This document shows positions 26,514 to 35,244 of a stretch of 47,199 nucleotides of DNA, one piece after another; positions within the stretch are counted from its first letter, which is position 1; each line of letters opens with the position of its first letter. Source of the DNA: Clostridiales bacterium (lineage in GTDB: Bacteria > Bacteroidota > Bacteroidia > Bacteroidales > Muribaculaceae); NCBI GenBank assembly GCA_023666645.1, contig JAMPBP010000011.1, forward strand, positions 1 to 47,199, written 5' to 3'. The notes beneath the pieces were generated by a model. It saw only the letters and a program-made list of their open reading frames with translations. It was not told the DNA's origin and searched no databases. Position numbers and translations under genes: made by a program.

Positions 26514-27644
26514 TCAGAACTGTATCTCAGGCAAATAGAATGCGCCCTTGGTAACAATCAAATCGCCCGGCCGCAATCCCGAGTAAACCGGGGTGAAACC
26601 ATCGACCGATTTGCCAACTTTAATCCTTACACCCTCATATCGACCTTTTTCAAGTGCACGCATCACATAGACTATATCCTCGTTACGACGCAAGGCCGAG
26701 TTGGGTACGAGCAACGCCTCCGTCTCGGGGCCGTAGACTGTAACCCGTCCGAACATATTGGGTTTCAGCTTGCCTGCCGAATTATCACACTCCACAATAA
26801 GCTGGGCTGTACGAGTTGCAGGATCAAGAATATCACCAATGTGATATATACTGCCATCAATGACTGAATCAGGCATGGCATCCACGCCCACACTCACAGC
26901 GGTGGCATTATTCATCACTGCAAAATCATGCTCCTTGACATTGGCTACGACCCACACCTTGCGAAGGTCGGCTACAACTACTGCCGCATCGGTATCATCT
27001 TTGACATACTGGCCATTGACCAAGTTGTTGCTCACAACCACTCCCGCTATAGGAGACTTCACGGTGAGAGCCTCGCCCGGTACCACCGAGTTTATATCGG
27101 CACCAAACACCTTTAGCGAGGCGGCGGCATTGGCAGCGGCACGGCTTTTTATGTCATAGTCGGCCTGAGCTTCCTCGAGCTCGCGGGCTGATGCCATCTT
27201 ACCCTCATACATGCGCTTGGCACGTACCAAGGCTCGCGATGCCTGCTCTTCCTCGGTGCGGGCATCATAGGCAGTACGGCACACTTCCATAAATTCTCCC
27301 GAACTGATGCGGAACAGCGGTGTGCCTACCGACACTTTGTCACCAAGTTTCACCAGCGACTCACTTATACGCCCGGCAAATGGAACACCCACCTCGGCAT
27401 AATGTGACGGAATGGCGCTGACCTCACACGAGGTGACGAATTCATCTTGAAAATTGCGTGGGCTTATGCTCTCTACCGACAGTCGGGCCATCAACGGTGA
27501 TTCGGCCAGGACCTCCACTACAGTACCATCGAGAATATACTCCCGGGGTGCCTCATTGTTCTCCTTATTTGAACACGAGGATACAAGCGACATAGCTGCC
27601 AGTGCCACGACACCACAGCTTGACGCAATAAAAATATTCTTCAT
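26514..27644 (-). CDS. Efflux RND periplasmic adaptor, CzcB/CusB type lipoprotein
   Basis: 376 residues. The lipobox LVSSC places the lipidated residue at Cys24, so it is anchored in a membrane facing the periplasm. It shows the membrane-fusion fold: barrel-sandwich halves (GVPFAGRISESLVKLGDKVS and AGVVVSNNLVNGQYVKD), an alpha-hairpin between them (EEQASRALVRAKRMYEGKM), and a beta-barrel region with VWVVANVKEHDFAV. No long His-rich metal-binding N-terminus is present, a function that the small His-rich protein upstream might supply. It ends 10 nt before the chosen pump start. Confidence 0.9.
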   Translation of the reverse strand: MKNIFIASSCGVVALAAMSLVSSCSNKENNEAPREYILDGTVVEVLAESPLMARLSVESISPRNFQDEFVTSCEVSAIPSHYAEVGVPFAGRISESLVKLGDKVSVGTPLFRISSGEFMEVCRTAYDARTEEEQASRALVRAKRMYEGKMASARELEEAQADYDIKSRAAANAAASLKVFGADINSVVPGEALTVKSPIAGVVVSNNLVNGQYVKDDTDAAVVVADLRKVWVVANVKEHDFAVMNNATAVSVGVDAMPDSVIDGSIYHIGDILDPATRTAQLIVECDNSAGKLKPNMFGRVTVYGPETEALLVPNSALRRNEDIVYVMRALEKGRYEGVRIKVGKSVDGFTPVYSGLRPGDLIVTKGAFYLPEIQF

Positions 27645-27654
27645 TGAGATGTGA

Positions 27655-27724
27655 TATTATGCGTTAAGAATCGGACTGACTGCATTTTTATGCAGCGTTA
27701 ATAAACTTATTTTTACGCATAATA
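27655..27724 (-). other. Nested dyads between the His-rich gene and the adaptor gene
   Basis: A perfect 10-bp inverted repeat, TATTATGCGT (27655-27664) and ACGCATAATA (27715-27724), encloses a second perfect one, CTGCAT/ATGCAG (27680-27695). The outer right arm overlaps the stop of the His-rich ORF. This could be an operator for a metal-sensing repressor or an RNA element. No -7 box is evident in it. Confidence 0.5.
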
Positions 27725-28072
27725 TGGTGGGGCGCGGGTACACCCGTTTTTGATTTCCGAGGCTTCCTCACAATCAGCCACCACCGGTTCAATCATCTGC
27801 AACAGGTGTTCAGCAGGCGCAACCAACGGTGAGCCACCCATCTCCTCAGTCACTATATTGTTGAGCACAGATAACGTCTCAAACTCATACTCCATGTGTG
27901 AGTGATGGGCCTTGGGAGAATATGGATGAGAGTGGGTTACTACACCGTGCCACGTGTTGTGACTATGTACAAGAAGGGTTGAGCCACAATAATATGCGGC
28001 AAACAGCATCACCAGAAAAACAGCTCGCATTGACAGCGACCGTCCGGTTATGTCGTGGCTCATTTTCAACAA
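27713..28072 (-). CDS. Small His-rich exported protein upstream of the metal efflux genes
   Basis: Up to 119 residues. An N-terminal hydrophobic segment (MRAVFLVMLFAAYYCGSTLL, about 16-35) should act as signal or anchor, followed by a His-rich stretch (HSHNTWHGVVTHSHPYSPK, then HHSHMEYE, about 37-62). The translation start is uncertain: Met1, Met4 or Met16. The His cluster suggests binding of Zn, Co, Ni or Cu in the periplasm, as a metal chaperone or sensor for the downstream pump. I recognise no named family. It precedes the adaptor gene by 68 nt on the same strand. Confidence 0.6.
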   Translation of the reverse strand: MLKMSHDITGRSLSMRAVFLVMLFAAYYCGSTLLVHSHNTWHGVVTHSHPYSPKAHHSHMEYEFETLSVLNNIVTEEMGGSPLVAPAEHLLQMIEPVVADCEEASEIKNGCTRAPPYYA

Positions 28073-28155
28073 CTCTCTCGTAAGTTTTAATGTCAGTGAC
28101 TTTAGCAGTTACCACATCAAGCCCCCAATAGGGCCATTCAGGGCTTTTCAAGTCG

Positions 28156-28163
28156 CAAAGTTA
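28156..28163 (-). promoter_or_regulatory. -7 box for the metal efflux operon
   Basis: TAACTTTG on the minus strand fits TAnnTTTG, about 84 nt before the longest start of the His-rich ORF. I see no good -33 TTTG at the right spacing. The gap 28073-28317 otherwise holds only the hairpin at 28237-28262. Confidence 0.45.
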
Positions 28164-28236
28164 TCAAAAAATATGTAACATTATTTATCAATCAGTAAAA
28201 AAATTGACAGCATTGGAAACCAGCGGGAAGTATGAA

Positions 28237-28262
28237 GGTCGGGAACCCAATGATTCCCGACC
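28237..28262 (-). terminator. Hairpin after the GH57 gene
   Basis: GGTCGGGAA (28237-28245) and TTCCCGACC (28254-28262) form a perfect 9-bp stem with an 8-nt loop, about 55 nt past the GH57 stop. Only a weak T-rich stretch follows on the minus strand, so efficiency is uncertain. Confidence 0.55.
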
Positions 28263-28317
28263 CTCCCATAATGGACTATTTATTATCCTCAATATGTCAC
28301 TGCAAGGAGCAGCTATA

Positions 28318-29715
28318 TTACTTTGAAGATTTCTTGGTAGTCTTGGTAGCTTTGGCAGGTTTGGCTGTAGCCGGCTTTTCAGCTACCGCCTCACGCAGTT
28401 TATGCTCCTCGTCCTTATGCTCGGCATCACGGCGTATCGATTCAATCTCCTTATTGAGAGTCTCGATTTCTGTAGCCTGGTTACGTATGGTTGTAAGCAA
28501 CGATCCAAGTTCCTCGTTATCGATTGTCATGGGATACTGCTCCTCTACACGCACGATAAAGTCGGCAAGTACATTCATATAGTTGGTGAAAGCCTGGAAC
28601 GGAGTCTCGTAAGGGCTGAAATGAGAATGTACCGCACCATCAGCCATATGCTTGGTCGACATGTAGTAGAGATGGTCACTCGCCTGCAGATAATACCAAT
28701 CCTGCTTGAGGCGACGGTCATCGCACAAGCGCACGCGCTCTGCCACAGAATATAGCTTGTTGAAAGCTTCGTTCTGAAGCTTATTGCCCAGCCATGCCGA
28801 TGTGTCGCGAGCCTCGTCGGCTCCCGAAATGGGGTGCATGACACTCAACTCGCCCACAGGCTTAATCTTCGCGATAGCCTCGCTGGGTGTGATGAAATCG
28901 ATACCGCGTTCAGCCGCAAAGCGTGGCAGAGCCTCAAGAAACTGGAATATGCCGCTTGATGCAGGCTGCAACTCACCAAATGTCTCAAGCCCCATGGAGA
29001 GGTTGACAATCTGTTCCTCTCGGGGGGTGTCGGCTATCCAGCCAATGTATTTGTCGGCGGTGAGAGGATACTCGCTCCAATCGTAATTATTGAAACGGAA
29101 TGAGATATCATCGCTGAGTTTTGAGTTCTTGAGCAGAAGCTTAAGCTTGGGTGCCGATGCCGCTGTGTAGATATAGTTGGGCGACTTCCAGCCGAGGATG
29201 TGCTTGGCCCCCTCGGTAATCACTCCCTTATAACCCATGGCGAGAATCTGAGGTGCCAGATCATCGCAATAAATCAACTCGGTGTTGCGCAATACCTTGG
29301 TGGTGACTCCAAACAATTCCTTGATTTTATCGGCGTGAACTTTAACCTGATTGGCAAATTCATCAGGATCTACGAGCGATGCCAGTGAGTGGGCATATGT
29401 CTCGGCGGTAAATTCTACCTTGCCGGTAGCTGCGAGCTGTTTGAGCAAATCAAGAAGCTCGGGGACATACTGCTCACACTGCTCAAGGGCGACTCCTGTA
29501 ATTGAAATCGAGCAACGGAATTTGCTGCCGGGCTCATTAATCATTTTCAGCAGTGTCTGTGCCGCAGGGATATAACTGCGCTCGGCAACGTGTGACATTA
29601 TGTCATCGTTGGCAAAGTCATCATAATAGTAGTGGTCGTTGCCTATGTCGAAGAAACGATATCTCTTAAGACGGAACGGCTGGTGAATCTGAAAATTAAA
29701 ACAGATAGCTTTCAT
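28318..29715 (-). CDS. Glycoside hydrolase family 57 (alpha-amylase-like)
   Basis: 465 residues. Family motifs: HQP (11-13), the second motif GKVEFTAETYAHSL (98-111), and the nucleophile region LRNTELIYCDDLAP (Glu146 as likely nucleophile). It acts on alpha-1,4 glucans, as an amylase or glucanotransferase; no signal peptide, so it is cytoplasmic. The last ~60 residues are a coiled coil (LLTTIRNQATEIETLNKEIE) followed by a Lys/Ala/Thr tail (KPAKATKTTKKSSK) that is not part of the catalytic fold. It lies 46 nt downstream of the GT4 gene and completes a debranching enzyme-GT4-GH57 cluster common in Bacteroidales for intracellular glycogen turnover. Confidence 0.88.
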   Translation of the reverse strand: MKAICFNFQIHQPFRLKRYRFFDIGNDHYYYDDFANDDIMSHVAERSYIPAAQTLLKMINEPGSKFRCSISITGVALEQCEQYVPELLDLLKQLAATGKVEFTAETYAHSLASLVDPDEFANQVKVHADKIKELFGVTTKVLRNTELIYCDDLAPQILAMGYKGVITEGAKHILGWKSPNYIYTAASAPKLKLLLKNSKLSDDISFRFNNYDWSEYPLTADKYIGWIADTPREEQIVNLSMGLETFGELQPASSGIFQFLEALPRFAAERGIDFITPSEAIAKIKPVGELSVMHPISGADEARDTSAWLGNKLQNEAFNKLYSVAERVRLCDDRRLKQDWYYLQASDHLYYMSTKHMADGAVHSHFSPYETPFQAFTNYMNVLADFIVRVEEQYPMTIDNEELGSLLTTIRNQATEIETLNKEIESIRRDAEHKDEEHKLREAVAEKPATAKPAKATKTTKKSSK

Positions 29716-29761
29716 TGTGGTATTTTATTTTTTCTATTTTTCTTTTGATATGTCACTATAG

Positions 29762-31021
29762 TCAGCGGCCAAGCACTTTCTTATAAATGTCGATGACTTT
29801 GGCTCCAGCTTTGTCCCAGGTAATCTGAGCCACCTCAGCGAGCCCGTCCTCACGCAGCTGTTCATACATGGCAGGATATGTCACAATCGAATTGATGGCA
29901 TCGGCCATAGCGTCGATGTCCCAATAATCGGTCTTGATGACGTTATTGAGTATTTCGGCACAACCACTCTGCTTTGAGATAATGGATGGGACACCCATCT
30001 GCATCGCCTCGAGTGGTGAGATGCCGAATGGTTCAGATACCGAAGGCATGATGTAGACATCACTGGCCGATAGCATCTCATAAACCTGCTTTCCTTTTTG
30101 GAATCCAGGGAAGTGGAAGCGGTCGGCTATGCCGCGCTCGGCGGCAAGTGTTATCATCTTGTCCATCATATCTCCGCTGCCAGCCATTACAAAGCGCACG
30201 TTATGATTGTTTTTCAACACCTTGGCAGCAGCCTCGACAAAGTATTCGGGACCTTTCTGCATAGTGATGCGTCCAAGGAAGGTAACAACCTTCTCCTTAG
30301 GTTTGGGTGCCTTGGCATTCAGCAAATCCTCGCTCAGGGGCACAACGGCATTGTGGACGGTTGTGACCTTGGCAGGGTCAATGCCATATTTTTCAATCAC
30401 AGTGCGACGCGTGAGATTACTAACGGTAATGATATGATCGGCGTGAATCATGCCGTCGCGCTCGATGTTGAACACTGTGGGATTGACATTGCCGCGCGAA
30501 CGGTCATAGTCGGTGGCATGAACATGTATCACGAGCGGTTTGCCTGTGACCTGCTTGGCGTGTATGCCCGCCGGGTAGGTAAGCCAGTCGTGTGAGTGTA
30601 TTACATCAAATTCCTCAGTGCGGGCTATGACACCGGCCACTATAGAGTAGTTGTTGATTTCCTCAAGCAGGTTGTCGGGATAACGGCCTGAGAATTCTAT
30701 GCATCCAAGGTCGTTGGTGCGCATGTAGTTGAAATCGGCATAGATGTGGTCACGGAGACGGAAATACTCGTGAGGGTCCATCAGTTTTCCGATACGGCTC
30801 TCCACATAGTCATATGAGACATCTTTCCACACAACAGGGGTCTGTGAGCATCCTATGATTTTGGCAAAGCTCTTATCCTCGTCGCCGAAGGGTTTGGGGA
30901 TTACAAAGGTTATATCCATATCACCACACTCCCACATTCCCCTTGTGAGACCGTAGCTGGCAGTACCGAGACCGCCCAAGATGTGAGGTGGGAACTCCCA
31001 CCCGAACATTAATGCTTTCAT
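29762..31021 (-). CDS. Glycosyltransferase family 4, glycogen synthase-like
   Basis: 419 residues with two Rossmann-like halves. The N-terminal acceptor region is FGWEFPPHILGGLGTASYGL, and the donor-binding half has FLGRITMQKGPEYFVEAA and the E-x7-E region EPFGISPLEAMQMGVPSIIS. Proteins of this type in Bacteroidales sit between a debranching enzyme and a GH57 protein and are thought to elongate glycogen from nucleotide-glucose. It lies 5 nt after the debranching gene. The precise acceptor is inferred from context. Confidence 0.88.
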   Translation of the reverse strand: MKALMFGWEFPPHILGGLGTASYGLTRGMWECGDMDITFVIPKPFGDEDKSFAKIIGCSQTPVVWKDVSYDYVESRIGKLMDPHEYFRLRDHIYADFNYMRTNDLGCIEFSGRYPDNLLEEINNYSIVAGVIARTEEFDVIHSHDWLTYPAGIHAKQVTGKPLVIHVHATDYDRSRGNVNPTVFNIERDGMIHADHIITVSNLTRRTVIEKYGIDPAKVTTVHNAVVPLSEDLLNAKAPKPKEKVVTFLGRITMQKGPEYFVEAAAKVLKNNHNVRFVMAGSGDMMDKMITLAAERGIADRFHFPGFQKGKQVYEMLSASDVYIMPSVSEPFGISPLEAMQMGVPSIISKQSGCAEILNNVIKTDYWDIDAMADAINSIVTYPAMYEQLREDGLAEVAQITWDKAGAKVIDIYKKVLGR

Positions 31022-31026
31022 GGCGC

Positions 31027-32970
31027 TTATTGTCTGTATTTCTTAAGGGTATAGAGAGTGCGTAGCACCTCGGCTATATTGGTCGCATGGCTTATGGCTC
31101 CTCGTCCGGCAAATGGAGGGTTGCCGTCATAGAGCTGCGACAACGAGCCTATGCAGCCCTGCGACATCTCGTCCTCAAATCCTATGAGCATACGGTCGAT
31201 GTAGCTTACACCGCTCATGCCGAACACCCTCAGATAAGCCTCGGCATAGAAGCCCATGAGCCATGGACGGGCCGGTCCCTGGTGCAAAGCGAGTTCACGG
31301 TCGCGGGGCGATCCCAGGTAGAAGGGACGGTAGCCGTAGCTACGGGGTGATAATGAGCGCAGCCCCTTGGGGGTGAGCAATTCTCGTGTTATAACATCGA
31401 GCACACTCTTGCGTTGACGACGGTCGAGCGGTGAATAGTCCAGACCTATGGCTATCGCCATATTGGGGCGCACCGAGGGGTCGGCATAGTTGCCATCGAC
31501 ATAGTCATAGAGATAGCCGCTCTCATTGAGAAAGGTATCGATGAACGGTTGTTTCATCTTCAGGGCATGCTCTTCCCAACGCTCACGATTGGCAGCCTGT
31601 AGCTCGACTTCGGCAAAGAGTTCTGCCGCAAACATCAATGCATTGTACAACAAGGCATTAAACTCCACGAGCATACCTGAGCGCGGTATCACAGGGCGGC
31701 CATCGACTACCGAGTTCATCCACGAGGCCGGCACGTGTGAGCCATCGGTCGATACAAGTCCGCTGTCGAGAATAAACAGATTGGGATGATTGCCATCAAT
31801 GATATAATTTAGCAAGCAGGCTATCAGCTCGCCATATTTCGCGCGCGCATTCTCAGCGCCTTCCATCTTGGCATATTGCTGCAGTGACCACAGCGCCCAG
31901 AAGGGTATGTCGGGTAGATCAATGCCGTGGATACGGTCGCTCTTCTCTCCCGTTTTCATGAAATTGAGCAGTGCTTCTGAGGCCGTCGCCATTATCGTCT
32001 CAAAATCTTGTTTGTGACCTATGGCAAGAGTATTGCCTGGCAACGACATGAATGTGTTACGTGCAAGCACTGTGCCCCAGGGATAGCCCGAGAGCATATA
32101 CTCATCCTTGCCGTCGACAAGATAAAGTTGCTTGGCCGAGTTCTTGAGGCAATTGTAGAAACTTGTGCGGCATGTGCGGCTGGCAATCTCATTCTCATAC
32201 ATCTTATTGAGACTGCGAGGCGACACTTCCTCGATACCAGCCGAGAAGATAATCGACTCTCCTTTCTTGATAGGCACAGAGAAATAGCCCGGCACCCAGA
32301 GGTCCTCGGTATAGGGCACGCCCCGCTCCAGATCCTTGACATATTCAATATCCTTGTACCAGTGGGGATCATAGTTCCACTCAGGTTTGCGGCTGAACTG
32401 CATGTAGAGTGTCGGATATCCAGGGTACATGCACGATGCCACACCGTTGTTGACCACAGGGCAATCGGCATTGAGAGCACCATTCTCAACACACAACTCG
32501 TTACTGTCGCGGAACGCAAGGAATGGCCGAAACTGGAGTGTGGTAGCCGAGTGGGCATCCACAAGTGTGTAACGTATGAGAAGACGGTTTTCCTTGGATA
32601 TGAAAATCTTCTCCTTAGTGAGAATCACTCCACCCACACGATAGGTTGTGCGCGGAACACTCTCACAATCAAATTCTCTTATATACTTGTGGCCGTTGGG
32701 ACTGTAGACCCCACCCTTGTAGCGGTGTAGCCCGAGGTTGAACGGCGCACCGTGCTGGATAACTGTAACATCGAGCGATGACAACAGCACGTGTGGCCTA
32801 TAGTCTTTGTCGCTCAGCGGCATTACAAGCAATCCGTGTTGCTTGCGTGTGTTACAGTCAACAATCGATGTGCAATGGTAAGCTCCGGCCTGATTAGTGC
32901 GGAGCATCTCTTTGGGAAGTGATTGCTCCAAGTTAATCATGAGGTTCTTATCAAATTTAAGGTAGCTCAT
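31027..32970 (-). CDS. Glycogen debranching enzyme (amylo-alpha-1,6-glucosidase, GH133)
   Basis: 647 residues. The N-terminal GDE domain (about 1-250) opens with NQAGAYHCTSIVDCNTRKQHGLLV. The C-terminal (alpha/alpha)6 barrel shows LSGYPWGTVLARNTFMSLPG, the region where the general acid is expected, GIDLPDIPFWALWSLQQY, and GSPRDRELALHQGPARPWLMG. It removes alpha-1,6 branches of glycogen. It is the first gene of the glycogen cluster. Its upstream 220 nt (32971-33190) carries no consensus promoter I can support; TATATTCG (minus, 33050-33043) is the nearest -7 match. Confidence 0.92.
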   Translation of the reverse strand: MSYLKFDKNLMINLEQSLPKEMLRTNQAGAYHCTSIVDCNTRKQHGLLVMPLSDKDYRPHVLLSSLDVTVIQHGAPFNLGLHRYKGGVYSPNGHKYIREFDCESVPRTTYRVGGVILTKEKIFISKENRLLIRYTLVDAHSATTLQFRPFLAFRDSNELCVENGALNADCPVVNNGVASCMYPGYPTLYMQFSRKPEWNYDPHWYKDIEYVKDLERGVPYTEDLWVPGYFSVPIKKGESIIFSAGIEEVSPRSLNKMYENEIASRTCRTSFYNCLKNSAKQLYLVDGKDEYMLSGYPWGTVLARNTFMSLPGNTLAIGHKQDFETIMATASEALLNFMKTGEKSDRIHGIDLPDIPFWALWSLQQYAKMEGAENARAKYGELIACLLNYIIDGNHPNLFILDSGLVSTDGSHVPASWMNSVVDGRPVIPRSGMLVEFNALLYNALMFAAELFAEVELQAANRERWEEHALKMKQPFIDTFLNESGYLYDYVDGNYADPSVRPNMAIAIGLDYSPLDRRQRKSVLDVITRELLTPKGLRSLSPRSYGYRPFYLGSPRDRELALHQGPARPWLMGFYAEAYLRVFGMSGVSYIDRMLIGFEDEMSQGCIGSLSQLYDGNPPFAGRGAISHATNIAEVLRTLYTLKKYRQ

Positions 32971-33190
32971 TGTTGAATTATATTTATTGTTCTTTTTGTC
33001 TTTCTACTTTAGGTTTTCCCGTCAGGGAGGGTATTCGGTTAGCGAATATACGCATTATTTCAATTGGTTGACACTTTTTATTAAAAAAAATACCCATTTT
33101 TCACATTTGACGCTTTCAACCACACGTATATATGTTATAAAACATTGTTTTTAGAGCACAAATGACTTGTCAACCCGTTTAAACGCATCA

Positions 33191-34441
33191 TTACTCGTCA
33201 AGATGCCGCCAGCGGTAGAGCCGGTCTGATGCTCTCACCTTGGACGGCACTTTAATAGCGATGCTCTCCCCTTTATGGGCTTGCTCTACGGGTCCATTAT
33301 CGCCATGCATCTCGTCGACAGTGATAATCAACGCTCCGGTAGTGGGACCGGTAATCACAATCTCATCGCCCACCGAGAGAGTTCCGGCCTCAATGAAAAA
33401 TTCACCAACACCGAGTTTGCTGAAATAACGCGTGGCCTTGGCAACATATTCCTTGACCCGCGTAGCCGACGATCCATATTTGCCCGACCATTCACCAAGC
33501 CGCTGTCCAAGATAGTAGCCATCCCAGAAACCACGGTTGAAGATTTTCCTAAGCTCAACGTCCCAACGATTGACCGCCTCTCCATTATAACTGCCATCGG
33601 CTGCACATATGGCACGCAATGCCTGATCATAACAATTCACAGCGATGCTCACATATTCAGGACCGCGGGCACGCCCCTCGATTTTGAACACCGACACTCC
33701 AGCCTCGACCATGCGGTCAAGAAAATGTATGGTTTTCAGGTCCTTGGGCGACATTATATATTTATTGTCGATACCCAGTTGCTCTCCGGTCTCGTTGTCA
33801 GTGACTGTATACGACCGCCTGCATATCTGAGTGCACGAACCTCTGTTGGCACTCGAATTCATCTCATGCAACGACAGGTAGCATTTACCTGAGACAGCCA
33901 TACAAAGGGCCCCGTGGCAAAACATCTCAAGCTTTACAAGCTCTCCATGAGGACCTCTTATATCATCATCAACGATAGCCTTGTGTATAGCAGCGACCTG
34001 CTCCATGTCAAGCTCGCGTGCAAGCACCATGACATCGGCCCACTGCGCGTAGAATTTCACTGCAGCTATATTACTAATGTTACATTGCGTCGAGATATGG
34101 ACCTCGACTCCGCGCTCCCTGGCATATGTGATTGCCGCCAGGTCGCTCGCTATTATGGCCGTAATGCCACTCTCGGCTACCGCGTCAATGATGGCATGGC
34201 ACTTATCGAGCTCATTGTCGTAAATTATTGTATTGACAGTGAGATAGGTTTTAACGCCAGCATCACGGCATGTGCGGGCTATCTCACGGAGATCATCGAG
34301 CGTGAAATTGGCCGATGAACGGGCCCTCATATTCAACCCTTCAACTCCAAAATATACAGCATCTGCCCCGGCATTGATCGCAGCATGCAGCGACTCGTAG
34401 CTGCCCACCGGAGCCATTAATTCCAAGCTTTTACGTTCCAT
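33191..34441 (-). CDS. Peptidase U32 family protein (TrhP/YegQ-like)
   Basis: 416 residues. The family opening LMAPVGSYESLHAAINAGADAVYFG and the signature EMFCHGALCMAVSGKCYLS followed by NRGSCTQICRR are clear. The C-terminal beta domain (SVGDEIVITGPTTGALIITV) is typical of the longer U32 proteins. Characterised relatives act in tRNA hydroxylation at uridine 34 (TrhP) or 23S rRNA hydroxylation (RlhA); protease activity is doubtful for this family. The Cys residues in the signature may bind a metal cluster. It is divergent from the adenosyltransferase gene, and a TAAATTTG box (minus, 34555-34548) may be its -7 element. Confidence 0.88.
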   Translation of the reverse strand: MERKSLELMAPVGSYESLHAAINAGADAVYFGVEGLNMRARSSANFTLDDLREIARTCRDAGVKTYLTVNTIIYDNELDKCHAIIDAVAESGITAIIASDLAAITYARERGVEVHISTQCNISNIAAVKFYAQWADVMVLARELDMEQVAAIHKAIVDDDIRGPHGELVKLEMFCHGALCMAVSGKCYLSLHEMNSSANRGSCTQICRRSYTVTDNETGEQLGIDNKYIMSPKDLKTIHFLDRMVEAGVSVFKIEGRARGPEYVSIAVNCYDQALRAICAADGSYNGEAVNRWDVELRKIFNRGFWDGYYLGQRLGEWSGKYGSSATRVKEYVAKATRYFSKLGVGEFFIEAGTLSVGDEIVITGPTTGALIITVDEMHGDNGPVEQAHKGESIAIKVPSKVRASDRLYRWRHLDE

Positions 34442-34537
34442 TCCTATATCGAAATTTATGAACCCTTTTTTATTTAGACATAATCATGAACCCGCGATTG
34501 CCGACCTTCACAGCAAGTCATAAGTGGGTTCAAACTG

Positions 34538-34567
34538 TTTCGGTATGCAAATTTAATTATAACTTTG
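34538..34567 (+). promoter_or_regulatory. Promoter of the cobalamin adenosyltransferase gene
   Basis: TAACTTTG (34560-34567) fits the -7 consensus, with TTTC at 34538-34541 as a near -33 box 18 nt upstream. It lies inside the 5' extension of the open frame, which supports the internal start at 34609. Confidence 0.65.
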
Positions 34568-34608
34568 TACATTTGCATTTATATTCAAAAAAATCAAACC
34601 TCATCGTC

Positions 34609-35175
34609 ATGAATAAAAGCCTTCTTTATACACGCACAGGCGATTTAGGCACCACTTCCCTCGTAGGTGGGCAAAGAGTATCAAAAGCCTCCACCCGTCT
34701 TGATGCATACGGTACGGTCGACGAACTCAATGCTTGGATCGGTGTACTCGCCAGCGACACTTCAATGCCCAACAGCCAAATACCGCTGCTCACCTACGTA
34801 CAACACAAGCTCTTCGACCTCGGAGCCTATCTCGCCACAGAACCCCAACAAGGCGTCATGCCGCAAATAGAATCACTCGGGCAGAACGCCATCTCCAAAC
34901 TCGAGCAAGCCATCGACACCCTCGACGACGCTACCCCAAAAGTAAACCAATTCGTTCTTCCTGGCGGCTCGCAACTCGCAGCCTGGACCCACGTGGCACG
35001 AACCGTATGCCGCCGAGCCGAACGTGAAATCATCACACTAAAAAACGAGACCAACTATGTCGACCCAGCAGCTCTGCGCTTTGTCAACCGGCTCAGCGAC
35101 TACCTGTTCATACTCTCACGCTTTATAAACCACACAAACCACACCCCTGAAATATTCTGGGACAAAGAAATCTAA
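34609..35175 (+). CDS. Cob(I)yrinic acid a,c-diamide adenosyltransferase, PduO type
   Basis: 188 residues from the ATG at 34609 (MNKSLLYTRTGDLGTTSLVGG). The frame is open from 34486, but those 41 codons are unrelated to the family and contain the promoter. PduO-type motifs are present: TRTGDLGTTSL, RLDAYGTVDELNAW, VCRRAERE and FVNRLSDYLFILSR. The enzyme transfers adenosyl from ATP to cob(I)alamin, making coenzyme B12 for radical mutases. Together with the BtuC/BtuD/BtuG-like genes at 4.4-7.4 kb it suggests corrinoid use, although the two loci are far apart. Confidence 0.93.
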   Translation: MNKSLLYTRTGDLGTTSLVGGQRVSKASTRLDAYGTVDELNAWIGVLASDTSMPNSQIPLLTYVQHKLFDLGAYLATEPQQGVMPQIESLGQNAISKLEQAIDTLDDATPKVNQFVLPGGSQLAAWTHVARTVCRRAEREIITLKNETNYVDPAALRFVNRLSDYLFILSRFINHTNHTPEIFWDKEI

Positions 35176-35244
35176 CTACTTAAAAAGTTGTCTCGCACCT
35201 CTTGAGCAAGACTGAATACATAAATAATAAATACAATCAACAGA

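Noticed and set aside
32008-32730. Open plus-strand frame of 240 codons opposite the debranching enzyme
   Set aside because: Antisense shadow; no promoter, family motif or sensible neighbours.
33275-33892. Open plus-strand frame of 205 codons opposite the U32 gene
   Set aside because: Antisense to a conserved protein and without motifs.
34486-34608. N-terminal extension of the cobalamin adenosyltransferase
   Set aside because: The extra codons contain the promoter and are unrelated to the family, whose conserved start is MNKSLLYTRTGD at 34609.
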